From NCBI GenBank assembly GCA_046328115.1, contig JAXLXE010000001.1:496001-560000 (forward strand): a stretch of DNA of 64,000 bases. Reading direction: 5' to 3'. The notes below the pieces were generated by a model. It saw nothing but the letters and a program-made list of their open reading frames with translations. It was not told the DNA's origin and made no database searches. The DNA is from JAXLXE01 sp046328115. GTDB taxonomy: Bacteria > Chloroflexota > UBA6077 > JACCZL01. Made by a program: the position numbers and the translations under genes. Below, piece after piece: positions 25,583 to 34,124 of the stretch; the stretch's first letter is position 1; every line of letters begins with the position of its first letter.

Positions 25583-25948
25583 ATGACTGATGTAGCGAGA
25601 CTGATGGCGGATCCCGCCGCTCCCGCGCCGCCGGAGATGTCCGAGGGTGACACCGTCAGGGTGCACGTGCGCGTGGTGGAGGGCAATCGCGAGCGCATCC
25701 AGGTGTTCGAGGGGGTGGTCATCCGCACCCATCGGCCCAAGGCCCCGGATGGCACGTTTACGGTGCGCAGAATTGGTAGCCACGGCATTGGCGTGGAGCG
25801 CACGTTCATGTTCCAGTCGCCGCGCGTCGACCGTGTGGAAGTAGCCCGACGGGGCCGGGTTCGACGGGCGAAGCTGTACTACCTGCGAGCGCTCACTGGC
25901 CGCGCCGCTCGTATCAAGGAGCTGCGCCCAGCAGGTCGGCGAGGCTAG
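25583..25948 (+). CDS. rplS: 50S ribosomal protein L19
   Basis: Large-subunit ribosomal protein at the 30S-50S interface. The 121-residue sequence contains the L19 core: GDTVRVHVRVVEGNRERIQVFEGVVI, TFTVRRIGSHGIGVERTF and RRAKLYYLRALTGRAARIKE. It heads a compact plus-strand gene run; its TAG stop overlaps the GTG of rnhB (TAGTG). The usual partners trmD and rimM are not upstream. Confidence 0.97.
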   Translation: MTDVARLMADPAAPAPPEMSEGDTVRVHVRVVEGNRERIQVFEGVVIRTHRPKAPDGTFTVRRIGSHGIGVERTFMFQSPRVDRVEVARRGRVRRAKLYYLRALTGRAARIKELRPAGRRG

Positions 25949-26610
25949 TGTCCCAGAAGGGACACGCGTCATCGCGCTCCCCCGGATCCGCTCCTCCCGA
26001 CGCTCGGGAGGAGCTTTTGCTTATGCGGCGCGGCTGCCAGGTTGTTGCCGGAGTCGACGAAGTTGGGCGCGGTGCCTGGGCCGGGCCACTCGTGGCGGCC
26101 GCGGTCAGTTTCGCACGTCCCCACCGTGCGGAGCGACTAGGACTGAAGGACTCTAAGCAACTCTCACCGGCCGCGCGCGAGGCGCTATTCGATGAGATCG
26201 TGGCCGCCGCGGCGGCGGTTGGGGTCGGTGCGGTCGCCGCGGATGAAGTAGACATACTCGGCCTCAACAGAGCCAACGAACTGGCTATGGCACGGGCGGT
26301 GCGGGCGCTTGGAGTGGCACCAGACCATCTGCTCATAGACGCCGTCCGCCTGAGCGACGAACGTTGGGAGCAGAGCGCGCTCGTCCACGGAGACGGCCGC
26401 AGTGTGAGCATCGCCGCGGCGTCGATCATCGCTAAGGTCACGCGAGACCGCTGGATGGCCGCCCTGGACGCAGTACATCCCGGATATGGGTGGCGATCCA
26501 ACAAGGGCTACGGAACACTGGATCACGCCGCGGCGCTATCGAAGTTGGGCCCCAGCGCGATCCACCGTCAATCGTTTGCGCCGGTAGCGGCCGCGGCGGC
26601 AGGGCGATGA
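25948..26610 (+). CDS. rnhB: ribonuclease HII
   Basis: Cleaves RNA in RNA-DNA hybrids and removes single ribonucleotides from DNA. The family signature VAGVDEVGRGAWAGPLVAAAV holds the first catalytic acids (D and E of GVDEVGRG). Later acids lie in LLIDAV and the KVTRDRWMAALD region. Length 220 residues. Start GTG 25948 overlaps the rplS stop; a stop overlap with the next gene (ATGA) follows. Confidence 0.96.
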   Translation: MSQKGHASSRSPGSAPPDAREELLLMRRGCQVVAGVDEVGRGAWAGPLVAAAVSFARPHRAERLGLKDSKQLSPAAREALFDEIVAAAAAVGVGAVAADEVDILGLNRANELAMARAVRALGVAPDHLLIDAVRLSDERWEQSALVHGDGRSVSIAAASIIAKVTRDRWMAALDAVHPGYGWRSNKGYGTLDHAAALSKLGPSAIHRQSFAPVAAAAAGR

Positions 26611-26972
26611 CGCATCGAACGACCCTCGGCGCGCGCGGCGAAGACGCGGCAGTGGCCGAACTGGAGCGCCACGGCCTGGTGATCGTGGATCGCAATGTGC
26701 GACTGATCGGTGGTGAACTGGACATCGTCGCTCGTGACGGGGATGAACTGGTATTCGTTGAGGTCAAGTCGCGTCTTTCGGTGGACAGCGTTGCGCCAGA
26801 CGAGGCCGTGACCCACGTGAAGCTGAGCCGTCTGGGGCGACTGGCAGAGCGATATTTGCGCCGCGAGTCGCTCCTGACACGGCCCTGGCGGGTGGATGTG
26901 GTGGCCGTCACGTTCCAGGATCGATGGGGAGCGCCACGGGTGGAGCATGTGCGCGGCGCGTTTATCGACTGA
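26607..26972 (+). CDS. yraN: UPF0102/YraN family nuclease-like protein
   Basis: A 121-residue small protein with a restriction-endonuclease-like fold: GARGEDAAVAELERHG, then GELDIVARDGDELVFVEVKSR containing the D...E-x-K active-site pattern. The YraN family commonly follows rnhB, as here. The cellular role is unsettled. ATG 26607 overlaps the rnhB stop; the longer open frame inside rnhB is not used. Confidence 0.92.
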   Translation: MTHRTTLGARGEDAAVAELERHGLVIVDRNVRLIGGELDIVARDGDELVFVEVKSRLSVDSVAPDEAVTHVKLSRLGRLAERYLRRESLLTRPWRVDVVAVTFQDRWGAPRVEHVRGAFID

Positions 26973-27699
26973 TCCTCCGTCCGATGCCGTCCAGCGACTT
27001 CAAAAGTTCCTTGCGGCGGCGGGCGTTGCCTCCCGCCGGGCCTCGGAGCGCCTGATCATTGACGGACACATCTCCGTGAACGGCGCCGTGGTGCGAGAGT
27101 TGGGCACGAGCGTCAATCCCGCCGCTGACCGGGTGGAATTAGACGGGCGCCCCGTGCGCCTGCCCACGGCTACCCGGACGGTCGTGCTGCACAAACCGGT
27201 CGCGGTTATCTCCTCTGCTTCGGACCCACGCGGCCGACGTACCGTGCTCGATCTCGTCCAGGCGGACGTGCGCCTGTATCCCGTGGGGAGGCTGGACTAC
27301 GACAGTGAAGGACTCATTCTGCTCACTTCCGACGGGGTTCTGGCGCACCGGCTGACCCATCCGGGCAGCGCCGTAGAGAAGGAATACGTGGTCCACGTGG
27401 TGGGATCACTGTCGGCTGAGGCGATTGAACGTCTGCGGCGAGGGATTCCCCTGGACGGCACCGTCACCCAACCCGCCGTGGTGCAGGTGGTGGGACAGCA
27501 CGCACGGGGAGACATCGTACGATTTGTCCTGCGAGAGGGTCGCAATCGTCAGATTCGCCGCATGCTGCAGGTTGAGGGGCTGGAGGCCGCCAGGCTCACG
27601 CGGGTGCGCATCGATGGGGTTCGTCTCGGCAGTCTGCGCCCCGGCGATTGGCGAGAGCTATCCGCCCGCGAAGTGGCTGGATTGAAGGGGATGCCGTGA
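26947..27699 (+). CDS. ribosomal large-subunit pseudouridine synthase (RsuA/RluB family)
   Basis: Converts a uridine in rRNA to pseudouridine. An N-terminal S4 RNA-binding domain (QRLQKFLAAAGVASRRASERLI) precedes the catalytic domain with PVGRLDYDSEGLILLTSDG, which holds the nucleophilic aspartate (RLDYDSEGL), and REGRNRQIRRML. Length, about 250 residues, fits RluB of Gram-positive type. The only reasonable start is ATG 26947, which overlaps yraN by 26 bases. The stop overlaps the GTG of cmk. Confidence 0.93.
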   Translation: MCAARLSTDPPSDAVQRLQKFLAAAGVASRRASERLIIDGHISVNGAVVRELGTSVNPAADRVELDGRPVRLPTATRTVVLHKPVAVISSASDPRGRRTVLDLVQADVRLYPVGRLDYDSEGLILLTSDGVLAHRLTHPGSAVEKEYVVHVVGSLSAEAIERLRRGIPLDGTVTQPAVVQVVGQHARGDIVRFVLREGRNRQIRRMLQVEGLEAARLTRVRIDGVRLGSLRPGDWRELSAREVAGLKGMP

Positions 27700-28406
27700 C
27701 GGTGCCGTTCGTCATCGCAATGGATGGACCGGCCGGCTCGGGCAAGAGCTCGGTCGGCGCGGTGCTTGGCGAGCGGTTGGGCTTCTTCTACTTCGATACC
27801 GGGATCCTGTACCGGGCGGTGGCGCTGGCCGCGCTCCGTGCTGGGGTTGACCTGTCGGATGAGGCAGCGCTTGGGCAGACCGCCCGCGGGCTTGACGTGC
27901 AGGTGTTGCCCCCGCCGAAGGACTCAGAGCTCCAGGCCCTCGTGATCCTCGCCGGACTGGACGTGTCGCGAGAGATCCGCTCCTCTCAGGTGGACGCCGT
28001 TGTGTCGCGCGTCGCCGCGTCCCGGGCTGTCCGGCAGGGGCTGATCGACGTGCAGCGGGCACAGATCCGGGCGCCCGGGACCGTGATGGTCGGACGCGAC
28101 ATCGGCACGGTCATCTGCCCTGACGCAAACCTGAAGATCTATCTTGACGCGTCCGCCGAAGAGCGTGCCCACCGGCGGGTGGCGCAGTCAGGTGCGGACA
28201 CCTCGAGGTTTCAGACTGTTCTGGCGAATATCAAGGAGCGTGATCGCGTTGATAGCTCGCGTGACGTGGCTCCGCTTGCGCTCGCGGCGGACGCGGTGTC
28301 TATCGACACGGACGACCTGACCATCCCGCAGGTCGTGGATCGCATCGTGATGCTCGTCGAGGAGCGCAGGGTCAATCGGGAAGGGAGTCCGTCGCGGAAC
28401 CGTTGA
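27696..28406 (+). CDS. cmk: cytidylate kinase
   Basis: Phosphorylates CMP and dCMP with ATP. The P-loop AMDGPAGSGKSSVG lies near the N-terminus, followed by FFYFDTGILYRAVALAAL, GRDIGTVICPDANLKIYLDAS and the lid arginines in EERAHRR; a C-terminal RDVAPLALAADAVSIDT matches the family. 236 residues. GTG 27696 overlaps the stop of the pseudouridine synthase gene. Its stop overlaps the TTG of the DUF512 gene. Confidence 0.96.
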   Translation: MTVPFVIAMDGPAGSGKSSVGAVLGERLGFFYFDTGILYRAVALAALRAGVDLSDEAALGQTARGLDVQVLPPPKDSELQALVILAGLDVSREIRSSQVDAVVSRVAASRAVRQGLIDVQRAQIRAPGTVMVGRDIGTVICPDANLKIYLDASAEERAHRRVAQSGADTSRFQTVLANIKERDRVDSSRDVAPLALAADAVSIDTDDLTIPQVVDRIVMLVEERRVNREGSPSRNR

Positions 28407-29710
28407 CGACCGGTGGGGTTGTCTCGCGGGTCGTCGAGGGCGGGGCCGCGGGGCACGCGGGCCTGCGCCCGGGCGACGAGGTCCTCGCGATAGACGGCGT
28501 GGCACCCCGTGACCTGATCGACGTCAGGTTTGAGTCACTGGCGCGCAGTCCGGTGACCGTGAGTGTTCGGCGCGGAGGGCGAATCATCGAGGCCTCGATG
28601 GACACCGCCGCCAGCGATCTGGGGCTGGACTTCACGCAGCCCACGTTCGACGGCCTCCGTCAGTGCAACAACAATTGCGAGTTCTGTTTCATCCGCGGCC
28701 TGCCCAAGGGCTTGCGACGATCGCTCTACATCCGTGATGACGACTATCGTTACTCGTTCCTTTTCGGGACGTTCACCACGCTTACGAACCTGGCTGACGA
28801 GGACTGGCGTCGCATCGCCTACCAGCGGCTCTCGCCGCTCCGCGTGTCGGTGCACGCTACCGAGCTTTCCGTGAGGCGGCGGATGCTGGCTAACGCGGAT
28901 GCGCCGGACATCCTTGCTCAGCTCGACTTCTTCGATCGCGTGGGGGTAGAGATACACGCGCAGATCGTGCTGTGCCCCGGCATCAACGACGGCGCAGTGC
29001 TCGATCGCACCATCGGGGATCTTGCGGAGCGGAGTGGGGTGGTGCGATCGGTCGCCGTGGTGCCAGTGGGCATCAGCGACTTCCTACGGACTCGGGAGGT
29101 GCGAGCGGTCAGCGCGGGCGACGCGGCGGCGACCCTCACTCAAGTACTCGGTTGGCACCGCCGATTGCGACGGGCGCTGGGCCGCGGGTTCGTCTATGCC
29201 AGCGATGAGCTTTTTCTGGCCGTGGGCCACAGGCTGCCCGCGGCGAGCTTCTACGACGACTACGCTCAACTCCAGAATGGGGTGGGACTGACGCGATTGC
29301 TGCTGGACGATTGGAGAAGACAGCGGAGGCGTCTCCCCGGCAGCCTCGCTCGTCCTCGTCGGGTCGCGTGGCTGTGCGGTCTCGCCGCGGGGTACGCGCT
29401 CGACAAGATGGCGCGGGACACGGAGGAGGTAGCGGGACTGGATGTCACGGTCAAACCGGTGGTCAATACGCTGTTCGGCTCGGCGGTGGGAGTCTCCGGG
29501 CTGATGAGCGGCGCGGACGCGGCGGCGGCGCTTTCGGGGCTGGACGTGGATTGCGCTGTGTTGCCCAGGAACGCGTTTGGCTTCGAAGGGGAACGCACGC
29601 TGGATGACTGGACGGTTGCCCGGATCGAAGCGGAAAGCGGTCGAACCGTGCGGCTGGCCCGGACCGCGGCGGAGCTGATCGATGCGACGATAGGCGACGA
29701 TGGTGCGTGA
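28403..29710 (+). CDS. DUF512 protein: PDZ-like, radical-SAM-like Fe-S protein
   Basis: A 435-residue cytoplasmic protein of the DUF512 family. Residues 5-60 form a PDZ-like domain (GLRPGDEVLAIDGV). C88, C92 and C95 (CNNNCEFC) form a radical-SAM-like Fe-S motif, followed by the family block FIRGLPKGLRRSLYIRDDDYRYSFLFGTFTTLTNL. The C-terminal DUF512 region ends in VKPVVNTLFG and LPRNAFGFEGERTLDD. The family often precedes the ribosome GTPase gene der; here der is absent and the next gene is a recombinase relative. The TTG start overlaps the cmk stop. Function unknown. Confidence 0.88.
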   Translation: MTTGGVVSRVVEGGAAGHAGLRPGDEVLAIDGVAPRDLIDVRFESLARSPVTVSVRRGGRIIEASMDTAASDLGLDFTQPTFDGLRQCNNNCEFCFIRGLPKGLRRSLYIRDDDYRYSFLFGTFTTLTNLADEDWRRIAYQRLSPLRVSVHATELSVRRRMLANADAPDILAQLDFFDRVGVEIHAQIVLCPGINDGAVLDRTIGDLAERSGVVRSVAVVPVGISDFLRTREVRAVSAGDAAATLTQVLGWHRRLRRALGRGFVYASDELFLAVGHRLPAASFYDDYAQLQNGVGLTRLLLDDWRRQRRRLPGSLARPRRVAWLCGLAAGYALDKMARDTEEVAGLDVTVKPVVNTLFGSAVGVSGLMSGADAAAALSGLDVDCAVLPRNAFGFEGERTLDDWTVARIEAESGRTVRLARTAAELIDATIGDDGA

Positions 29711-29851
29711 CGGTTCTGTCTCAATCCGCGATGCCCGCGCCCAACTGAACCGGAACGTCTGGTAGAACGAGTCTAGCGGCAGCGGGATGAGTGCGGTTCG
29801 CCCAGAAGGGATCGGACTGCACATAATGAAGAATAGATTCAGATTTGATTT

Positions 29852-30778
29852 ATGTTCACTGCATCACCAGCACACCCTCAGACGGTCTTCGACGGGATTG
29901 ACCCCTTCCTCCAGCACCTGGTCGTCGCCGGGAAGGCGGATCACACGGTCATTAGCTCGCGTCTGGATCTCCAACAGCTTGCCCGGTTCGTCGGGAAGCA
30001 GCGTCTCGCCACCATTGCCAGCGCAGATATTGACGCGTTCGTCGTCTGGCTGGAGCGGCAACAGGGGAACGGGCTCTCGTCCGTCCGACGCAAAGTGGCA
30101 ACCGTCAAGAAGTTCTTTCAGTTCCTGGCGATCAACGGATTCCTCACCGAGGATCCGGCGGCACCGATCCCGTATCCTCCCGCTCCAGAGCGCGAAACAC
30201 GCGCGCTGACGGTTGCGGAGTCGGAAGGCATGGTGCGCGCGGCCGGGTCCACGCTTTGGACGGCGTTGGTCACGTGCCTGCTGGATTGCGGGTTGAAGCG
30301 CGACGAGCTGGTGGCGCTGCGCTGGACTGACGCGTCGATCGAGAGCACACCCCATCCCGTCATTCAGATTCGGCATCGGCAGTCTAGCCAGCGCGCGCGG
30401 CACCGGGTCCTGGACATCACGGATCGATTCGGACAGGCGCTCCAGCGTCTGCGCGAGGAGCGTGACCTGGGCGAATCCATCTTCGGCATCAGCCCGCGCG
30501 GCGTCGACTTCATTGTGGAGACGGTGGGCCGTCGGGCGGACGTTCGGTCGCATCGTAAGGTGACGCCCCAGATGCTGCGCGATCGCTACGCGCTGAATCG
30601 GATGCGGCGGCTGATCGAGATCGAGCGCGAGCTAGCCGCCGACCCCGACGTCAGGTCCGCCCGCGCTCGCGAGCACGACGTCATCCTCCTGCGGGAGCTC
30701 GGCCTCTCCGAGCGTAGCGCCGTCGCCGCTCGCTGCCGCGCCCTCCTGAGCGGCAACGAGACGGATCGGGGCGAATAA
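29852..30778 (+). CDS. tyrosine-recombinase-like protein lacking catalytic residues
   Basis: A 308-residue relative of XerC/XerD. The N-terminal SAM-like core-binding domain is intact (about residues 12-105: SRLDLQQLARFVG, SSVRRKVATVKKFFQFLAINGFL). The C-terminal catalytic domain is recognisable (LTVAESEGMVRAAG, CGLKRDELVALRW, VTPQMLRDRYALNRM). The first catalytic arginine (G-L-R) is lysine 149, the histidine of H-x-x-R is glutamine 240, the next histidine is aspartate 244, and neither the LGH motif nor the nucleophilic tyrosine is found; only R243 remains. Its 3' end overlaps scpA on the other strand by 147 bases. A DNA-binding or structural role is more likely than recombination. Confidence 0.8.
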   Translation: MFTASPAHPQTVFDGIDPFLQHLVVAGKADHTVISSRLDLQQLARFVGKQRLATIASADIDAFVVWLERQQGNGLSSVRRKVATVKKFFQFLAINGFLTEDPAAPIPYPPAPERETRALTVAESEGMVRAAGSTLWTALVTCLLDCGLKRDELVALRWTDASIESTPHPVIQIRHRQSSQRARHRVLDITDRFGQALQRLREERDLGESIFGISPRGVDFIVETVGRRADVRSHRKVTPQMLRDRYALNRMRRLIEIERELAADPDVRSARAREHDVILLRELGLSERSAVAARCRALLSGNETDRGE

Positions 30779-31480
30779 CCCGCGCTGCTCCACCGTGATC
30801 TCGCCCCGGCGGATCAGCTCGAGAACGGCGAGCAAGGTGGCTACGATGCCCGACACGTCATCGCCCGCGATGGCGTCCCACTCGATGGATGGGCTACTGG
30901 TGAGCAGCATCCGGATCGTTGCCAGGCGTTCGGCGACCGTCACACGCAGCCGTCCGGACATGACCAGGGGGGTGGACCGCTCCCCAGGAAGCGATGTCTC
31001 CATTGCGAGCAGCAGTCGCGCGAGCTCGGCGACGTCGATCGGCGCGAGCGGGCGGTCCAGCCGCTCGACGGGCTCAGCCGAGCGCACTCCGCGGGCGAAC
31101 GACGGCCCTCGGCCTTCTAGCAGCCCCAGGGCCTCGGCAAGCTGGCGAATCTGGTGATACTCCTCCAGTCGCCGCACGAGGAGCTCGGCATCGATCTCTG
31201 GCTCTGGCTCCGGCGGCGTGATGGCCGGGAGCAGTGCCCGTGATTTCAGCAGGGCCAGTCGGGCACCGACGTCCAGAAACAAGCCTAGCGCGTCCGGCGA
31301 GATGCCCTCACCGGACCGGACCTGGGCCAGGTACTGATCGGCCACCAGCGCCAGGCTGAGCTGCGTGATCGGCAGCCTGCGGCGCTCGACGAGCTGGAGG
31401 AGCAGATCCAGCGGACCATCGAAGGTGGGCAAGTGGAGGATGGGGGTGGCGAGACCGCTGGCGGAGCCTGGCACAGTCAC
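30632..31480 (-). CDS. scpA: segregation and condensation protein A
   Basis: Kleisin subunit of the SMC-ScpAB condensin complex. The N-terminal kleisin domain is clear (FDGPLDLLLQLVERRRLPITQLSLALVADQYL, LFLDVGARLALLKSRALLP), and the C-terminal winged helix appears in IVATLLAVLELIRRGEITVEQ. A tail of some 40 residues beyond the usual end overlaps the recombinase-like gene on the opposite strand. GTG 31480 lies four bases after the trpA stop, so the gene is the last of the trp operon. scpB is not in the window. Confidence 0.92.
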   Translation of the reverse strand: MTVPGSASGLATPILHLPTFDGPLDLLLQLVERRRLPITQLSLALVADQYLAQVRSGEGISPDALGLFLDVGARLALLKSRALLPAITPPEPEPEIDAELLVRRLEEYHQIRQLAEALGLLEGRGPSFARGVRSAEPVERLDRPLAPIDVAELARLLLAMETSLPGERSTPLVMSGRLRVTVAERLATIRMLLTSSPSIEWDAIAGDDVSGIVATLLAVLELIRRGEITVEQRGLFAPIRLVAAQEGAAASGDGATLGEAELPQEDDVVLASAGGPDVGVGG

Positions 31481-31484
31481 GATG

Positions 31485-32279
31485 TCACCGCGCGGCGGCG
31501 TGGAATTCCGTGACGAATGTGCCGACCGTGGCAACGACGTCCGTGGGCGGCGTTCGTTCGATCAGGTCCGCGAGCGCGCTCGCCACGATGGCGCCGTCTG
31601 CCTTGCCCTTCAGCGCGGTTACATGCTCTGGACGGGAGATTCCGAATCCCACCACGAGTGGTGCCTTGATGTGGGCTCGTACCTTCTGGAGAAACGTCGG
31701 CAGCTCATCAGACATCGAGGTGCGCGCTCCGGTGACGCCGACCAGCGCCACACAGTAGACGAAACCCGCGGCGCGGGGAGCCACGGCCGCCAGACGGTCG
31801 TCGCCGCTGGTGGGAGCGACCATGTACACGTAGTCCACGCTACGCTTCGCACAGGCGGCCTGCAACGCCTCGGCCTCCTCCATCGGGGCATCGGGGACGA
31901 TCAGGCCATCAACGCCCGCGTCGGCGGCGAGCTCCACGAATCGGGGAACCCCCAACGCGAGGACCGGATTGACGTAAGTCATGAGCACGATGGGAGTCTG
32001 GTGCTTCTCGCGGAAGCGAGCCACCATCTGGATAGCGCTTCGCAGGCTGACGCCGTGCTCCAGCGCCCTCGCGCTGGCACGCTGCATGGTCACGCCGTCC
32101 GCCAGCGGATCTGAGAACGGAATGCCTAGCTCGATGCCGTCCGCGCCAGACCGGGCAATGGTGTCCAGGAGCGCCTCGCAGGTGGCCGGATCTGGAAATC
32201 CGGCGGTGAGGTACGGAAATACCCCGATGGAGCCCGTGTTCTTCAGGCGGGCGAAGGCCGCTGAGAGTCGCTCGCTCAC
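31485..32279 (-). CDS. trpA: tryptophan synthase alpha chain
   Basis: Cleaves indole-3-glycerol phosphate to indole and glyceraldehyde 3-phosphate; indole is channelled to the beta chain. The TIM-barrel motifs include FPYLTAGFPD, GADGIELGIPFSDPLADG with the catalytic glutamate, LIVPDAPMEEAE (here an alanine in the usual PDLP-type loop) and VGFGISRPEHV. 264 residues. GTG 32279 overlaps the trpB stop (GTGA). Confidence 0.97.
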   Translation of the reverse strand: MSERLSAAFARLKNTGSIGVFPYLTAGFPDPATCEALLDTIARSGADGIELGIPFSDPLADGVTMQRASARALEHGVSLRSAIQMVARFREKHQTPIVLMTYVNPVLALGVPRFVELAADAGVDGLIVPDAPMEEAEALQAACAKRSVDYVYMVAPTSGDDRLAAVAPRAAGFVYCVALVGVTGARTSMSDELPTFLQKVRAHIKAPLVVGFGISRPEHVTALKGKADGAIVASALADLIERTPPTDVVATVGTFVTEFHAAAR

Positions 32280-33505
32280 GAGAGTCCCCCTGTTGCCTCG
32301 CGGTAGCTGTCTATGTCCTTGTCCCCTCGGCCGGACAGGTTCAACACGATCATGGCGTCCTCCCCCAGGCGCTTGATCAGATCGGGGAGATAGGCCAGGG
32401 CGTGGGACGGCTCGAGGGCGGGGATGATTCCCTCCAGACGGCAAAGCTGGCGGAATGCCGCGAGGGCGGCCTGGTCGCCCACGCAGACGTATTCCGCCCG
32501 GTGGGACTCGCTGAGGTACGTGTGCTCGGGGCCGACGCCGGGGTAATCGAGCCCGGCTGAGACGCTGTGCGTGCCCATGATCTGGCCGTCCTCGTCCTGG
32601 AGGATGAACGTGCGAGCACCGTGGAGGACCCCGACCGTCCCATGCACGATTGTTGCCGCGTGCTCGCCCAGGCCGTCACCCCGGCCACCGGCCTCGACTC
32701 CGATCAGCCGCACGGAGCTGTCGTCCAGGAATCCCGCGAACATGCCGATGGCGTTGCTGCCGCCGCCAACGCAGGCCACCACGGCGTCCGGGAGGCGTCC
32801 CGTCTGCTCCAGTACCTGAGAGCGGGCCTCGATGCCGATAGTGGACTGGAGATCGTGGACGATCCGCGGATACGGGTGGGGGCCGACGGCGGAGCCCAGC
32901 ACGTAGAACGTGTTGCGAACGTTCGTGACCCAGTCCCGCATGGCCTCGTTGATGGCGTCCTTGAGCGTTTTGGTACCGCTTTCAACCTCGCGCACCTCGG
33001 CGCCCAGGAGCTTCATCCGGAACACGTTGAGCGCCTGTCGGCGGACGTCCTCTGAGCCCATGTACACGATGCACTCGAGACCCAGCATGGCGCAGGCGGT
33101 GGCCGTGGCCACGCCGTGCTGGCCGGCCCCCGTCTCGGCGATGACGCGCGGCTTGCCCATCCGCTGAGCCAATAGGGCCTGACCGAGCGCGTTGTTGATC
33201 TTGTGGGCACCGGTGTGGGCAAGATCCTCGCGCTTCAGGAAGATCCGGGCGCCGAGCTCGGCAGAAAGACGTTTCGCCTCGTAGAGTGGGGTGGGTCGAC
33301 CGACGTAGTCGGCCAGCAAGCGCTTGAAGCGGTTCTGGAATTCAAGGTCTTCGACGGCCTCCGCGTAGCACGCCTCGAGCTCTCGGAGCGCCGGGACCAG
33401 CACCTCCGGAACGAACTGGCCTCCGAACTCGCCGAAGTAACCGACCCGGCTCGACGCATCGGAGGTCCGGTCAGTCTGGGTTGTTAGAGAGACGCTGGTC
33501 GACAC
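32276..33505 (-). CDS. trpB: tryptophan synthase beta chain
   Basis: PLP enzyme that condenses indole with serine. The PLP-binding lysine lies in LAHTGAHKINNALGQALLAQRMGK, the phosphate loop in CVGGGSNAIGMF, and the N-terminus has GYFGEFGGQFVPEVL. 409 residues. The GTG at 33505 is favoured because GAGGT lies five bases upstream; this makes trpB overlap the 3' end of trpF by 35 bases. Classic TrpB1 type, paired with trpA. Confidence 0.97.
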   Translation of the reverse strand: MSTSVSLTTQTDRTSDASSRVGYFGEFGGQFVPEVLVPALRELEACYAEAVEDLEFQNRFKRLLADYVGRPTPLYEAKRLSAELGARIFLKREDLAHTGAHKINNALGQALLAQRMGKPRVIAETGAGQHGVATATACAMLGLECIVYMGSEDVRRQALNVFRMKLLGAEVREVESGTKTLKDAINEAMRDWVTNVRNTFYVLGSAVGPHPYPRIVHDLQSTIGIEARSQVLEQTGRLPDAVVACVGGGSNAIGMFAGFLDDSSVRLIGVEAGGRGDGLGEHAATIVHGTVGVLHGARTFILQDEDGQIMGTHSVSAGLDYPGVGPEHTYLSESHRAEYVCVGDQAALAAFRQLCRLEGIIPALEPSHALAYLPDLIKRLGEDAMIVLNLSGRGDKDIDSYREATGGLS

Positions 33506-34124
33506 GTCGCACCTCACTGATGAACTCGGCGATCAGCACGGGGTCTTTCACCATATCGCGCTCCACGCCGCTGCTGACATCCACGGCCCAGGGATGGGCC
33601 ACCTCGATTGCCGTTGCCACGTTGTCGGGTGAGAGGCCACCCGCGAGAAATGCCTCCGCGCTGACATCGCGAACGCGAGCCCACGGGTACACCTGGCCGG
33701 TGCCGCCGTAGTGGCCCGGACGGGCGGTGTCCAGCATGATCCGTGCCGCGCCGTGAGCGGCTGGCTCAGTCGCCGCCAGACAGATCCCATCCTCGGAGAC
33801 GTGCACCACCCGAATGACCGGTCGGGCAACACCCGAGGCGTATTCGGCGGTCTCGGCGCCACAAAGCTGGGCGTAGTCGAGTCGGGCGACTCGTAGCGTC
33901 TCATTCAACTGGTGCAACGGCTCGTCCACGAAGACGCCGACGGCGGCCCAGGTGGCGCTGGGGAGGGAGGCCCGGCAATCCGACACGATCTGGCCAACGG
34001 CGGCTGGCTCCACGTATCGGTGGCTGGGCGGGTAGAAGATGAACCCCAGGAAGTCGGCCCCGCTCTGGATGGCGCAGCGGGCCTGGTCCACGGTCTTGAT
34101 CCCGCAGATCTTCACTCGGGTCAT
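33471..34124 (-). CDS. trpF: phosphoribosylanthranilate isomerase
   Basis: Amadori rearrangement step of tryptophan synthesis. Begins with the characteristic VKICGIKTVDQA (catalytic cysteine), then GADFLGFIFYPPSHRYV, LDYAQLCGAE, the aspartate in IMLDTARPGHYGGTG, and AGGLSPDNV. In most enzymes the LHG motif has histidine where this one has LCG. 217 residues. ATG overlaps the trpC stop. Confidence 0.95.
   Translation of the reverse strand: MTRVKICGIKTVDQARCAIQSGADFLGFIFYPPSHRYVEPAAVGQIVSDCRASLPSATWAAVGVFVDEPLHQLNETLRVARLDYAQLCGAETAEYASGVARPVIRVVHVSEDGICLAATEPAAHGAARIMLDTARPGHYGGTGQVYPWARVRDVSAEAFLAGGLSPDNVATAIEVAHPWAVDVSSGVERDMVKDPVLIAEFISEVRRVDQRLSNNPD

Noticed and set aside
29711..29851. Attachment site or phage-integration signal before the recombinase-like gene
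   Set aside because: No tRNA gene, no direct repeats and no phage genes nearby; the protein itself is catalytically degenerate.
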